Assembly: GCA_041396905.1 (NCBI GenBank)
Contig: JAWKXQ010000015.1
Span: 1-64,000 of the forward strand
DNA from: JACXVD01 sp020446665
GTDB taxonomy: Bacteria; Pseudomonadota; Alphaproteobacteria; Sphingomonadales; Sphingomonadaceae
Direction of reading: 5' to 3'
DNA: 64,000 nt
The position numbers and the translations under genes are program-made. Below, piece by piece: positions 32,919-42,769 of this stretch. The notes under the pieces were generated by a model, which was given only the letters and a program-made list of their open reading frames with translations, ran no database searches and was not told where the DNA came from. The first letter of the stretch is position 1, and the number at the start of each line of letters is the position of its first letter.

Positions 32919-33350
32919 ATGGCCAAGAAGATTGACGGCTATATCAAGCTGCAGGTGCCTGCGGGCACTGCCAACCCGTCGCCCCCGATCGGCCCTGCGC
33001 TGGGTCAGCGCGGCGTCAACATCATGGAATTCTGCAAGGCGTTCAACGCGGCGACCGACAGCCTGGAAAAGGGCATGCCGATCCCCACGATCATCACTGT
33101 CTTTGCTGACAAGAGCTTCACCTTTGTCACCAAGACCCCGCCTGCCAGCTTCCTGATCAAGAAGGCTGCCAACCTCAAGTCGGGCTCGAAGGAGCCGGGC
33201 AAGGTGTCTGCCGGAACGATCAAGCGTTCGCAGCTCGCTGAAATCGCTGAGACCAAGATGAAGGATCTCAACGCAAACGATATCGAACAGGCAACCAAGA
33301 TCATCGAAGGCTCTGCCCGTTCGATGGGCCTCGACGTGGTGGAGGGCTAA
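32919..33350 (+). CDS. rplK: 50S ribosomal protein L11
   Basis: This 143-aa protein is L11, which binds the GTPase centre of 23S rRNA. Motifs: KLQVPAGTANPSPPIGPALG, GVNIMEFCKAFN, PTIITVFADKSFTF, KTPPASFLIKKAA, and ARSMGLDVVEG at the end. A strong AAAGGAGG site precedes the ATG. L1 follows after 4 bp, the standard operon. Confidence 0.98.
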   Translation: MAKKIDGYIKLQVPAGTANPSPPIGPALGQRGVNIMEFCKAFNAATDSLEKGMPIPTIITVFADKSFTFVTKTPPASFLIKKAANLKSGSKEPGKVSAGTIKRSQLAEIAETKMKDLNANDIEQATKIIEGSARSMGLDVVEG

Positions 33351-33354
33351 GGAC

Positions 33355-34047
33355 ATGGCAAAGCAGACCAAGAAGCAGAAGGTTCTCGCCCAGCTCGACA
33401 GCGAAAAGCTGTATACGGTGGAAGAAGCCCTCGCGACCCTGCGCGAACACAAGAGCAAGTTTGACGAAACCGTCGAAGTTGCGATGAATCTGGGTGTTGA
33501 CCCGCGTCACGCCGACCAGATGGTGCGCGGCATGGTGTCGCTGCCTTCGGGCACCGGCAAGGAAGTGCGCGTCGCTGTGTTCGCCAAGGGCGACAATGCT
33601 GACAAGGCACTGGCTGCCGGCGCTGACAAGGTTGGCGCAGAAGACCTGATGGAAGACATGCAGGCCGGCAACCTCAACTATGACCGCGTGATCGCAACGC
33701 CCGACATGATGGGTGTGGTTGGTCGTCTTGGTAAGGTGCTGGGCCCCAAGGGCCTGATGCCGAACCCCAAGCTGGGCACGGTGACGCCGAATGTGGAACA
33801 GGCCGTGAAGGACGCCAAGGGCGGCCAGGTCGAATTCCGCGTGGAAAAGATGGGCATCATCCATTCCGGTATCGGCAAGCTGTCCTTCAAGGACGCCGAT
33901 CTGGTAGCCAACTTCAAGGCGCTGACTGACGCTGTGGTGAAAGCCAAGCCGTCGGGCGCCAAGGGCAAATATGTCCGCAAGGTTTCGCTGAGCTCTTCGA
34001 TGGGCCCGGGCCTGAAGGTTGACCTGGCGGAAGTGGAAGGCGCGTAA
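33355..34047 (+). CDS. rplA: 50S ribosomal protein L1
   Basis: This 230-aa protein has the L1 signature MGVVGRLGKVLGPKGLMPNP and the surrounding SLPSGTGKEVRVAVFAKG and GKLSFKDADL segments. It forms the ribosomal L1 stalk and can autoregulate the rplKA mRNA in other bacteria. A strong terminator follows, so rplJ/rplL are not directly co-transcribed in this window. Confidence 0.98.
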   Translation: MAKQTKKQKVLAQLDSEKLYTVEEALATLREHKSKFDETVEVAMNLGVDPRHADQMVRGMVSLPSGTGKEVRVAVFAKGDNADKALAAGADKVGAEDLMEDMQAGNLNYDRVIATPDMMGVVGRLGKVLGPKGLMPNPKLGTVTPNVEQAVKDAKGGQVEFRVEKMGIIHSGIGKLSFKDADLVANFKALTDAVVKAKPSGAKGKYVRKVSLSSSMGPGLKVDLAEVEGA

Positions 34048-34107
34048 GCAGCGCCACTGCGCTGCGGATTGCGTGGCGCTAACCCTTTCCTATGGGACAC
34101 AAATTTG

Positions 34108-34146
34108 CAAGGGGTCGGAAGAGCAATCTTCCGGCCCCTTGTTTTT
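34108..34146 (+). terminator. Terminator after rplA
   Basis: A 15-bp stem CAAGGGG-T-CGGAAGA/TCTTCCG-G-CCCCTTG with a GCAA loop is followed by TTTTTG. It is one of the strongest terminators in the window. Confidence 0.92.
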
Positions 34147-34179
34147 GTGCGCCATGGCCGTTGTTGACGGAGAGTGTCC

Positions 34180-34650
34180 ATGTCTGATGACCAGCCCAAG
34201 CGTTCGCTGTTCGGCAGCTTGCTGAAGGTGATTGGCGGCAAGAAATCGCAATCAGCGGATGCTCCTGCGGAAGTAGCTGCAGCGGAAGACATTCCGGCTG
34301 AGGAAGCGCTGAGCGAAGAGGATGCGGTTCTGGCTGATGCAGCCGAAACAGAGGAGGCCGCGGCGGATCCGGTGTCAGAGCAGCATTTCACCATCAGACT
34401 GGCCGTGGGGGAAGAGGCGCTGGAACGGGTGCGGGATCTGCTGCTGGAAGATGAGCGGATTACCGGTGTGGGGGTGGAAATGGCACCTCCGCCTGCGGTC
34501 GCTGATGAAGGCGCTGAGCCTGAGCGTAATGTGCTGCGGATAAACTGCATGGTGGCTGACCTTGGCGCGTTCATGGAAGAAATCCATGCGCTCCTGCGTC
34601 GCCGCCTGCGCGCGGTCGATTATCACACGATGAGCATTGACCGTTACTGA
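34180..34650 (+). CDS. Uncharacterised acidic protein, 156 aa
   Basis: The N-terminus is basic (MSDDQPKRSLFGSLLKVIGGKK). Residues about 28-68 are an Ala/Glu-rich acidic linker. The C-terminal part has FTIRLAVGEEALERVRDLLL, NVLRINCMVADLGAFMEEIH and LLRRRLRAVDYHTM, which look like a folded alpha/beta domain. I recognise no family. A GGAG site favours 34180 over the GTG at 34174. Its end overlaps the stop region of the opposite DUF2339 gene. Confidence 0.65.
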   Translation: MSDDQPKRSLFGSLLKVIGGKKSQSADAPAEVAAAEDIPAEEALSEEDAVLADAAETEEAAADPVSEQHFTIRLAVGEEALERVRDLLLEDERITGVGVEMAPPPAVADEGAEPERNVLRINCMVADLGAFMEEIHALLRRRLRAVDYHTMSIDRY

Positions 34651-37541
34651 TCCGTCGCTGGTTGGTCCCGAGCGTGCTGAAAGGGAGGAACCAGCCAATC
34701 CTTGATCAGCTGAAACCTCGATGCCATGAAGCTGGCAATGGCAGCAGCCTGCGCCTGGCTGTGTCGATCAGGAAGACCTTGAAATACGCGTCACAGCAAC
34801 ATCAGCACCGAAAGAACCAGAATCCGCTGTGTCCTGCTTCACCGCACCCATGGAGGAAACGATTGCCAAGCACGGCGAGGACCGAGCACAGATCCTCGGT
34901 CGTTGGTTGAGTCATCCACGAAGCGAACTGGGTAAAGCCATGGCGAGGGCTGGACAGGGCGAAGATGAAATCATGCGCCATCAACAGGATGTTTCGATCA
35001 CGGTTTGATCTTTGCGTCCACGCGTCCGCCATCTGCCGCCGCCAGAACCGGCTGCGCAGGCGGTGCCAGCAGGCAGGGCAGCAGCCACCGGGCAGTGATA
35101 GGGCCGGGCCGACCCGCTGCCAGTCCCATAGCGGGTTATGGAGGAACAGCGTACCAGCCGAAATGGAGCAAGTGCGGACGCAGCCAGCAGGCTCCCAGCC
35201 AGCCAGCCGTAGGTTCTGGCCCGCGACATGAACGAGCGAAGGCCCCGCCCAGCAGCAAGGCCTCCACGCCGCCTGTTCACCCATGCCCAGCAACGCTGAA
35301 ACGCGGGCATGCCATCGGCGGCACCAGCTTCCACGGCTGTGCAGCGCCAGCTAATGCAACCAGCCCGCCTGCGATGAAGGGACGCAGGGCGGCCTGACGT
35401 TAATCCGCCAGCCCAGTGCGATCACCAGCATGAAAGGCGCAAGCTGCAACAGCACGTCACGCGGCACATCGACATCCTTGGCTGCACGTCTTCGCTGATC
35501 AGGCTCATAAGGCTGGTGAAATACCATTCGTCAGCGTCTGGTCGCCCAGATCAGGCGAGCGCGCCATGCCGCCCAGCCGCCCGCACGGCCCGGCGCGAAC
35601 CAGCCCAGCGCGAGGCCGAGCAGCCGCCCACGCCAGCATCTGGCCGGCGAATATTTGTGCGCCAGCCCATAGCAGAATCGGCAGAACCCGGCCACATGGC
35701 GCGCCGGGGCGGACTTGCCGCCCACGCAAGCGAGAAGCGGCAGGGCAGTGGACAGCCAGCGCGCAAGAGCGCGGGGCAGAGTGACAGTAGAAGTACCGCC
35801 CACTGCTCCAGCTCGTCGAAGAAGTCACCAGCGGCAATTGCGGCCGCCAGCAACAGTCAGGCCGGCTCCCATCCGTGCGCACCGCACGCTAAGTGCTCCG
35901 CGCCGACGGGCCAGTTCCTAGACTGTTAAAGAGGCATGTCATCCAGGGTACTCCACCCCATCGGCAGACCGCGAGCATGGACCACCACGCCAGCATCGCG
36001 GCGCCGACCAGCGCCCGGCGAGGCCCGTATCGCCGTCTCCACGGTCTGACCCGCGCCATTCCAGCCGCCTTCATGCTCCGATAGCGGCAGCGGCGAGGCG
36101 CACGAAGCCACGCGCCAGCCCAGTTTCAGCATTATCCTTCCAGCTGCCATAATGGAGACAGGCAATCGCCCCCAGCGCCAGCGGCACCAGCGCCAGCCCA
36201 GCTGGCTCCGCCGGGTTGCGTGATGGCCGCGCCACACTTGGGCGCGGACAGCGGCAAAGATCGCCGGCGATCCTCGCTGGCACCAGCGTGAAGTCACCTG
36301 TGCCCGGATCGGTCCAAAAGACAAGTAGCACCAGCGCGATCCCGGCGGCGATGCTGCGGCCAACCCTGCAACCAGTTGACGCGCCGCCGAAGAAAGCGAG
36401 CGCCGCGCCGAGTAGCAGATAGAGCCCCGGGCCGCGGTGGGCTATCCTGGCCGTGCCGATCAGCCCCGCCAACTGAGGCTGTCGCTGGCGCCGCCTGCCA
36501 GCAGGCGAATGCTCGGGCCCTATCGGCGTGGAGGAAAAGCAGGCAGACTGTGCCGATCACCACCAGATAGCCACCGACCGCCAGGATCTCGCTGGTCCAG
36601 CCGGTGCCTGCAAAGAGCAGCAGGAAGCCCCACAGCAAGCCGCCTGCCAGCGCGGCATAGCCCAGCCATGGCCGCTGCTGCGCCCGCCCGGCATAGGCGA
36701 GGCCGCCTGTCACCAGCGCCAGATAAAGCGCCAGCAGCGGAACATTGGGATTGCTGCTTTCCACCAGCATGGGCGCGGCAAAGCCGCCCACCAGCCCAAG
36801 GATCGCGCAGGGCAGGCCAAAGCGGAAAGACAGGGCGATAGCCCCCGCCGTGACCGCCGCCAGCCCGATAAAGGCGCTGCCAGCACCGATCAGCCCATAT
36901 TGCGTCCCGGCAAGATAGAAAGCGCCGAACAAGGTGGCGAGGCCTGCTCCGGCCAGCGCCTGCCGCACGCGCGGGTCTTTCACCCGGTCTTCAAACCGGA
37001 AGGCAGCCTCTGCTCCGGCCAGCAGGCCAAAGCCGAACAGAAAGCTCATGATAACCCGCACCAGCGGCGTGACGAGGCCTTGTTCGATCGAATAGCGGAC
37101 AAGGAAAATGCCCGCGATGGCCAGCGCGATCCCGCCACCCCAAATGGGCAGGCGGCGTCCGAAAATATCCTCGAAATCGAAGCTGAAGCGCGGCGGCTTT
37201 ATCCGTGCGGAGAGGCTGGGTTCTGCGTGTGAATAGGCAAGTTCCGCCTCTGGCACAGGTTCCGCTTCTGGTTCGCTTGCCGGAGCGGGCTCGATTGTCG
37301 GCTCTGCCGGGCTGGCAGGCAAGTCTGCGGGCTGGGTGGTCTCGGGCTCTGGCTCGGCAATGCGCTGGGCGGGCATGGGTACCGCATCATCCTGCGACCT
37401 GTCCGGCTCTGCCTGCCGGTGCTGGTCGCGCAGGACCTGCAATTGGCCGGAAATTTCCCAGAGATCGCGCTGCAAGGCTTCGACCTTGCGCCACAACGCA
37501 AAGATCATCCCACCTGCCAACAGCACCCAGAAAAAGCTCAT
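34644..37541 (-). pseudogene. DUF2339 family membrane protein, disrupted by many frameshifts
   Basis: The N-terminal ~345 residues from the ATG at 37541 read cleanly: an anchor helix, a Pro/Glu-rich linker (residues about 45-110), then GRRLPIWGGGIALAIAGIFL and successive membrane helices of the DUF2339 type. From about 36500 down to a TAA at 34644-34646 the family sequence continues but jumps among three frames (ARIAHRGPGLYLLLGAALAFFG; AAAIAAGDFFDELEQWAVLL; YFKVFLIDTA near the end). The total span suits a full ~950-aa DUF2339 protein. The first two breaks, near 36492 and 36472, look like GGG to GG and TTT to TT losses. This may be sequencing error rather than a true pseudogene. Confidence 0.75.
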
Positions 37542-37606
37542 GCCCTGCTCCCTGTAACAGGGATTGCACAGAAGCTGCCGAATTCAAATGGGTAATCAGT
37601 GGGAGA

Positions 37607-38578
37607 TCATGCGCCGTAGAGAGTGTTGACGACGACCTGTTCCGCCATGCGCAATCCGGCGCGCAATTCATTGACCGGCAGAACCGGGCGCGGTTCCTCG
37701 GCAATGATCGCAACGGGCGGGTTGTCTGCATAGGTGGCAGTGTAAACCCCATCCATGGCTTCGATACCGGCGCAGAGCTTGTCAAACCGGCGGCGGACCA
37801 GCTTGTTCACCCGTTCGCGCTTGCGGCACAGCAATTCGAAACTGTGCGAGACGAAGGTGAAATTGGCGATGTTCTCTTCGCGCGCATGTTTTAGTGCGGC
37901 AATCATTTCCCATGCCGACAGAGCTGTAATCTGAGCATGGCGCAGCCCGCCGCCAAGCTCTTCGATGCAGCCGATGGGAACTTCGATAACGCCGCAATGC
38001 TCATAAGGGCGGCGATAATTCTCGCACAGGGAAATGGAGCATTCGCTATTGGCTATGCCGGGGCAATGGCTGCTGTCATATTTAATGCCGATTTCGGCCA
38101 GCGCTCGCAGCGTATCGTCATTTGCGCCGTAATTTCCTGCACGAAAAGCCACCGGTTCGGGCGCGCCCGCGGCCATCAGCGTATGCTTTGCATAGTCGAT
38201 CAGCACGCATTGTTCTTCGAAGGTGAAATCGCGCATATTGCGGCCCGTGCGGGTTCCCAGCGGATTACGGGGGCCAGCCTGATCAAGCCATTCCGTGTGC
38301 AGGTGCAACTGCACATCATGACCATGCTCAAGGATTGGCCGTACCACATCAGTGATCGCTTCCACGCCATAAAGAAGCGCGGGCATCGGATCGACAAAGA
38401 ACACGCCCTTCAGACCATGGCGATTGAACATGCCAAGCTTGAACTCAACCCCGGCGGGCCCATCAGGCGTAACGCAGGAGATCGAGCGGGCGAAATTTTC
38501 CGCACGACTCACCGGGCGCTTGCGCGAAGCCAGCGAGTGCGAATATTCCGTATCAATGGTGATGTAGACCGCTGTCAT
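37607..38578 (-). CDS. Polysaccharide-deacetylase-like protein
   Basis: This protein of about 323 aa starts MTAVYITIDTEYSHS, the first NodB-type strand with DTE in place of the common DDG/DDT. It has LEHGHDVQLHLHTEWLD with an HxxxH-like metal pair, and FRAGNYGANDDTLRALAEIG. The fold is the NodB/CE4 barrel, but the acting residues differ from classic chitin deacetylases, so the substrate is open. In-frame upstream starts at 38605 and 38638 exist; none has a good ribosome site. Confidence 0.75.
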   Translation of the reverse strand: MTAVYITIDTEYSHSLASRKRPVSRAENFARSISCVTPDGPAGVEFKLGMFNRHGLKGVFFVDPMPALLYGVEAITDVVRPILEHGHDVQLHLHTEWLDQAGPRNPLGTRTGRNMRDFTFEEQCVLIDYAKHTLMAAGAPEPVAFRAGNYGANDDTLRALAEIGIKYDSSHCPGIANSECSISLCENYRRPYEHCGVIEVPIGCIEELGGGLRHAQITALSAWEMIAALKHAREENIANFTFVSHSFELLCRKRERVNKLVRRRFDKLCAGIEAMDGVYTATYADNPPVAIIAEEPRPVLPVNELRAGLRMAEQVVVNTLYGA

Positions 38579-38686
38579 AGCCGGATATGTTTTAGCAGCC
38601 CGCATGCGGGAGGCTGCACCAATTCCCCAATTGTTCAATTCTGGAACAAAAGGCTTAGGGGAAAGTGGTTAAGATAGCGTTTGCGA

Positions 38687-39448
38687 TCAAATCCCGCCGG
38701 GCGTGAAATCATAGCCCAAGTCGCTGAGCCCTTCACACAGTTTGCGCATGCAGCTGGCAAGCGCATCCGCATCCGTGCTGCGGATCACGAAATTCGCGCC
38801 AACCCTGCCTTCGCGGAAAAAGGGGTAGCTGCCGATCTGGCAATTTTCATGGGCTTTCTCCACGTCGCGCAGCAGCGATGCAACTTCGCTTTCGGGGATG
38901 AAACCGCCCACGGTTTCGCTGATTAGCGGCGCGCCGCCTTCCAGCTGGCCAGTGAGGGCATCAAGCATTCCCGCAGTGATGGAAGGGACGCCGGCCATGA
39001 TGAACAGGTTCTCCACCCGCAAACCGGGCGCGCCAGAGCGGCGATTGGGGATCAGCGTTGCCCCGGCCGGAGCGCGGGCCATGCGCAGGCGCCCTTCATT
39101 CAATCCGCCCTTATCCGCATAATAGGCTTCCAGAATGGCATGGGCTTCGGGGTGGATTTCTACGTCCACGCCCAAGGCGGCGGCAATGGCATCCACAGTA
39201 ATGTCATCATGGGTCGGGCCGATCCCGCCAGTGGTGAAGAGATAATCATTGCGCGCGCGCAATTCGTTCACCGCTTCCACGATCCGTTCCTGCACATCGG
39301 GCACCACGCGCACTTCAGCCAGACGAATGCCTTGCACTTGCAGCCAGCTGGCCACCTGCGGAATATTCTTGTCATGGGTGCGGCCAGACAGGATCTCGTC
39401 ACCGATAATGACGAGGCCTGCGGTCCAGATGCGGTTCGGATCAGACAT
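38687..39448 (-). CDS. CinA-type/molybdopterin-binding domain protein
   Basis: This 253-aa protein has the MoCF_biosynth fold of the CinA N-terminal region: AGLVIIGDEILSGRTHDKN, FTTGGIGPTHDDITVDAIA, and FIMAGVPSITAGMLDAL. It lacks the C-terminal nicotinamide-nucleotide amidase domain of full CinA. Related domains hydrolyse ADP-ribose or bind molybdopterin; the activity here is not certain. It is followed 32 bp upstream on the same strand by the FMO gene. Confidence 0.85.
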   Translation of the reverse strand: MSDPNRIWTAGLVIIGDEILSGRTHDKNIPQVASWLQVQGIRLAEVRVVPDVQERIVEAVNELRARNDYLFTTGGIGPTHDDITVDAIAAALGVDVEIHPEAHAILEAYYADKGGLNEGRLRMARAPAGATLIPNRRSGAPGLRVENLFIMAGVPSITAGMLDALTGQLEGGAPLISETVGGFIPESEVASLLRDVEKAHENCQIGSYPFFREGRVGANFVIRSTDADALASCMRKLCEGLSDLGYDFTPGGI

Positions 39449-39480
39449 GGTGGTCCGATAGGCGATTTGTTTGGGGTGCG

Positions 39481-40968
39481 CTACTCCGCAGCCTGCAATT
39501 GCTCTGCTCCATGTGCCTTTTCGAAGCGCAAAATGCCATCTTCAACCGGCCGTTCCTCGAAATCGCGGCAATCTTCGGCGTAATTCTGGTTAAGCCGCCA
39601 GGGCAGGCTGGCCGCGCTTTTGGGCACCAGATGCTTGCCGCGCTGGAGATAGCCGGAGGAGAAATCGAACAGATCATCTTCTTCCAGGTCATGATTGTCC
39701 GGCAGATAGGGATAGACAATATCCACGCCCTTACGATCCATCAGCTGCATCACCCGGCACAGATATTCGGCGTTATTATCCACTCGCAATGTCCAGCTGG
39801 CATTGAGATAACCAAAGGTCATGGCGAAATTGGGCACGTTGGAGAACATGCAGCCGCGATAGAACCAGTGCTGCGTCTTATCCATTTCCTTGCCATCGAT
39901 GGAATAGGCGACCTTGCCGCCAAAATTCAGCGCCAGGCCGGTGGCAGTGACGATAATATCGGCATCAAGATGCTCACCCGATTTCAGGCGGATACCGGTG
40001 GCGTCAAAGCGGTCAATATGGTCAGTGACGACCGAGGCCCTGCCTTCGCGCACGCTGGTGAAGAAATCTTCGTCCGGGACCAGACACAGGCGCTGTTCCC
40101 AGGGGTTGTAGGGCGGGAGGAAATCCTTTTCCGTATAGGCGCTGCCGAGCAGTTTGCGGTTCTGCTTCGTCAGCAATCTGGAGACCTGCTCAGGCTTGTT
40201 GCGGGCGCGCTGGAACAGCATGCGCTGGAACCAGATATTCTTCTTGCGGGTCAGCTTGTAAGCCGTTTCTTCCGGCAGTATCTTGCGCAGGAAATTGGCC
40301 AGCCAGTCTGCCCCCGGGCGTGCGATCATCCAGGTGGGCGTGCGCTGTAGCATGGTGACATGGGCGGCCTTCCTGGCCACTGCGGGAACCACGGTGACGG
40401 CTGTCGCCCCTGACCCGATCACGACGACTTTCTTGCCAGCATAGTCCAGGTCCTGCGGCCAGAATTGCGGATGGACGATCTGCCCCTTGAAATCCTCGCG
40501 TCCGGCAAATTCCGCATCATAGGGTTCATCGTAATCGTAATAGCCAGCGCCGAGATAGAGGAAGCCTGCCGTCTGTTCGCGGCGCCCCTCAGCGCTTTCG
40601 GTCACGATATGCCAGTGGCCCTCTGCGGTCCGGAAATCGGCGGAAATGACCGTGGTGCCCAGCTGGATATTCGGACGGATTCCGCGTTCGTCCACGATCT
40701 TGTTGAGATAGTCGAGGATTGAACTGCCATCGGCGATGGAGCGTTCATGCACCCACGGTTCGAATTTGAAACCCAGCGTATGCATGTCGCTGTCAGACCG
40801 GATGCCGGGATAACGGAACAGATCCCATGTCCCGCCCAGCTTTTCGCGCCGGTCAAACATCGCATAGCTCTTGCCCGGACAGGCCATTTCGAGATGGGCC
40901 GCCATCCCGATGCCAGAGATGCCTGCGCCAATGATTGCCATATCGACATGCGGCAGTGTGCTTGCCAT
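39481..40968 (-). CDS. Flavin-containing monooxygenase, Baeyer-Villiger/EthA-like
   Basis: This 495-aa class B flavoprotein monooxygenase has an N-terminal FAD site GAGISGIGMAAHLE, the Baeyer-Villiger-type fingerprint FKGQIVHPQFWP, and an NADPH site VIGSGATAVTVVPAVA. Later come ATGLALNFGG and the EthA-like FAMTFGYLNASWTLRVD. It probably inserts oxygen into ketones or oxidises soft heteroatoms. The ATG at 40968 follows GAGGGGAA. A TetR-sized dyad lies about 25 bp upstream. No substrate can be assigned from context. Confidence 0.9.
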   Translation of the reverse strand: MASTLPHVDMAIIGAGISGIGMAAHLEMACPGKSYAMFDRREKLGGTWDLFRYPGIRSDSDMHTLGFKFEPWVHERSIADGSSILDYLNKIVDERGIRPNIQLGTTVISADFRTAEGHWHIVTESAEGRREQTAGFLYLGAGYYDYDEPYDAEFAGREDFKGQIVHPQFWPQDLDYAGKKVVVIGSGATAVTVVPAVARKAAHVTMLQRTPTWMIARPGADWLANFLRKILPEETAYKLTRKKNIWFQRMLFQRARNKPEQVSRLLTKQNRKLLGSAYTEKDFLPPYNPWEQRLCLVPDEDFFTSVREGRASVVTDHIDRFDATGIRLKSGEHLDADIIVTATGLALNFGGKVAYSIDGKEMDKTQHWFYRGCMFSNVPNFAMTFGYLNASWTLRVDNNAEYLCRVMQLMDRKGVDIVYPYLPDNHDLEEDDLFDFSSGYLQRGKHLVPKSAASLPWRLNQNYAEDCRDFEERPVEDGILRFEKAHGAEQLQAAE

Positions 40969-40992
40969 CCGGATTCCCCTCGCCACTATTTA

Positions 40993-41008
40993 CTTACATC
41001 AGTGTAAG
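40993..41008. promoter_or_regulatory. Dyad upstream of the monooxygenase, candidate operator
   Basis: CTTACA-TCAG-TGTAAG is a perfect 6-bp dyad with a 4-nt spacer, 25 bp before the monooxygenase start and between it and folD. It has the form of a TetR-type operator placed to block the promoter. Confidence 0.45.
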
Positions 41009-41033
41009 CGATTGGCGAAAAGAATGCCAGACC

Positions 41034-41897
41034 TTATGCCGTAGCGATAGAGGCTGCTTTCACTGTATTGCTAAGCAGGCAGGCGATGGTCATCGGGCCT
41101 ACCCCGCCGGGGACAGGTGTAACCGCGCGGGCATGCTGGACTTCGTCAAAGGCGATATCGCCCACCAGCCGGTCTTTCCCGCCGCTTTCGCTAGCGACGC
41201 GGGTGATGCCGACATCGATCAGCACCGCCCCTTCCTTGACCCAGAAACCCTTGACCAGTCGCGGTGCACCGGCAGCGGCGATGATGATATCGGCCTGACG
41301 GGCAATATCAGGCAGGCCGCGTGTTTCGATATGCGTCACAGTAACAGTCGCCTCGCGCTCCAGCAGCAGCATGGCTATGGGCTTGCCCACGATGTTGGAC
41401 TTGCCGATCACGACTGCGTTCATGCCGGTGAGATCATCGATCACAGTGTCGAGCAGTTTCATCACGCCCAGCGGTGTGCAGGGCACCAGCCCCCCGGTGC
41501 CGGTGGACAGGCGACCGACATTGACCGGGTGGAACCCGTCCACATCCTTGCCCGGATCAATCGCGCCCAGCACCGCGCCGGCATCGATATGTTCAGGCAA
41601 CGGTACCTGCACCAGAATGCCATGCACGGTCGGATCGGCATTGAGCCGCGCGATCAGCGTCAGCAGCGCATCCTGGCTGGTCTCAGCCGGCAGGCGATGT
41701 TCGTGGCTTTCAATGCCGACGCGGGCGCAGGCCTTGATCTTATGCGCGACATAGACCTCGCTGGCCGGATCATTGCCGACCAGCACGACTGCCAGCCCCG
41801 GTGCACGGCCGGTGCGGGCGATGATCTGTGCCACGCCCAGTGCAGTTTCCTCGTCCAGCTGGCGAGCAACCGCACGTCCGTCGATAATCTGCGCCAT
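41034..41897 (-). CDS. folD: Bifunctional methylene-THF dehydrogenase / methenyl-THF cyclohydrolase
   Basis: This 287-aa protein interconverts 5,10-methylene-THF and 10-formyl-THF. Motifs: VGNDPASEVYVAHKIKAC with the catalytic Lys, GILVQVPLPEHI, KDVDGFHPVN, VVIGKSNIVGKPIAMLLL and TPVPGGVGPMTIACLL. It follows purU by 4 bp on the same strand, in a C1 block that also once held metF and a LigM-like gene. Confidence 0.96.
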   Translation of the reverse strand: MAQIIDGRAVARQLDEETALGVAQIIARTGRAPGLAVVLVGNDPASEVYVAHKIKACARVGIESHEHRLPAETSQDALLTLIARLNADPTVHGILVQVPLPEHIDAGAVLGAIDPGKDVDGFHPVNVGRLSTGTGGLVPCTPLGVMKLLDTVIDDLTGMNAVVIGKSNIVGKPIAMLLLEREATVTVTHIETRGLPDIARQADIIIAAAGAPRLVKGFWVKEGAVLIDVGITRVASESGGKDRLVGDIAFDEVQHARAVTPVPGGVGPMTIACLLSNTVKAASIATA

Positions 41898-41901
41898 CGG
41901 G

Positions 41902-42756
41902 TCAGCTCGCGAACACGACGGTCCGTTCGCCGTTCAGGAAAACCCGGTCTTCCAGATGTGCCTTCACCGCCTTTGCCAGCACGCGGCGTTCGACATCGCG
42001 GCCCCTGGCAACCAGCTCGTCCGCTGCTTCGCGGTGGCTTACACCTTCCACATCCTGCGCGATGATCGGCCCTTCATCGAGATCGGCCGTCACATAGTGG
42101 CTGGTCGCCCCGATCATCTTCACCCCGCGGGCATAGGCCTGATGATAGGGTTTGGCACCCTTGAAGCCGGGCAGGAAGCTGTGATGGATATTGATGCAGC
42201 GCCCCGTGAGGAAGCGGGTCATGTCATCCGACAAGATCTGCATATAGCGCGCCAGCACCACCAGTTCTGCGCCGGTGTCGGTAACAACCTGCTTCACCTG
42301 CGCTTCCTGCTGCGGCTTGGTGTCCTTGGTGATGGGGAAGTGGTAATAAGGAATGTCGCCGATCAGCGAAGTGGTCAGCACTTCGCGCGGGTGGTTGTTG
42401 ATGATCGCTACCACCTCCATGTTCAGCTCGCCTATGCGCATGCGGTAGAGCAGATCGCCGAGGCAGTGATCCAGCTTGCTGACCATCAGCACGACCTTGG
42501 GCGTATAGCCGGGCTCGCGCAGCTTCCATTCCATGCCATGGGCATCGGCAATGGCGGCAAAGGCATCACGGAAAGTGCCCGGAGCCGTGCTGCCGGGATC
42601 GAATTCCACGCGCATGAAGAAGCGTTTTGTCAGCGGATCATTATATTGCTCCGCATCGGTAATATTGCCGCCGTTTTCGGCCAGGAACCCGGCAACCTTG
42701 GCAACCAGCCCGGCTTGGTCGGGGCAGGAAAGGCTCAGTACGCAAGTATCTGACAC
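41902..42756 (-). CDS. purU: Formyltetrahydrofolate deformylase
   Basis: This 284-aa protein hydrolyses 10-formyl-THF to THF and formate. It has an N-terminal ACT domain (LSLSCPDQAGLVAKVAGFLA) and a formyltransferase-like domain with INIHHSFLPGFKGAKPYHQA and GATSHYVTADLDEGPIIAQD. It lies 13 bp after metF and just before folD, forming a C1-recycling operon. Confidence 0.95.
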   Translation of the reverse strand: MSDTCVLSLSCPDQAGLVAKVAGFLAENGGNITDAEQYNDPLTKRFFMRVEFDPGSTAPGTFRDAFAAIADAHGMEWKLREPGYTPKVVLMVSKLDHCLGDLLYRMRIGELNMEVVAIINNHPREVLTTSLIGDIPYYHFPITKDTKPQQEAQVKQVVTDTGAELVVLARYMQILSDDMTRFLTGRCINIHHSFLPGFKGAKPYHQAYARGVKMIGATSHYVTADLDEGPIIAQDVEGVSHREAADELVARGRDVERRVLAKAVKAHLEDRVFLNGERTVVFAS

Positions 42757-42769
42757 AGGTCTTAACTCC

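Noticed and set aside
34802..36075. Several 60-160 aa frames on both strands around 35-36 kb
   Set aside because: They are pieces of the frameshifted DUF2339 gene or its antisense, not separate genes.
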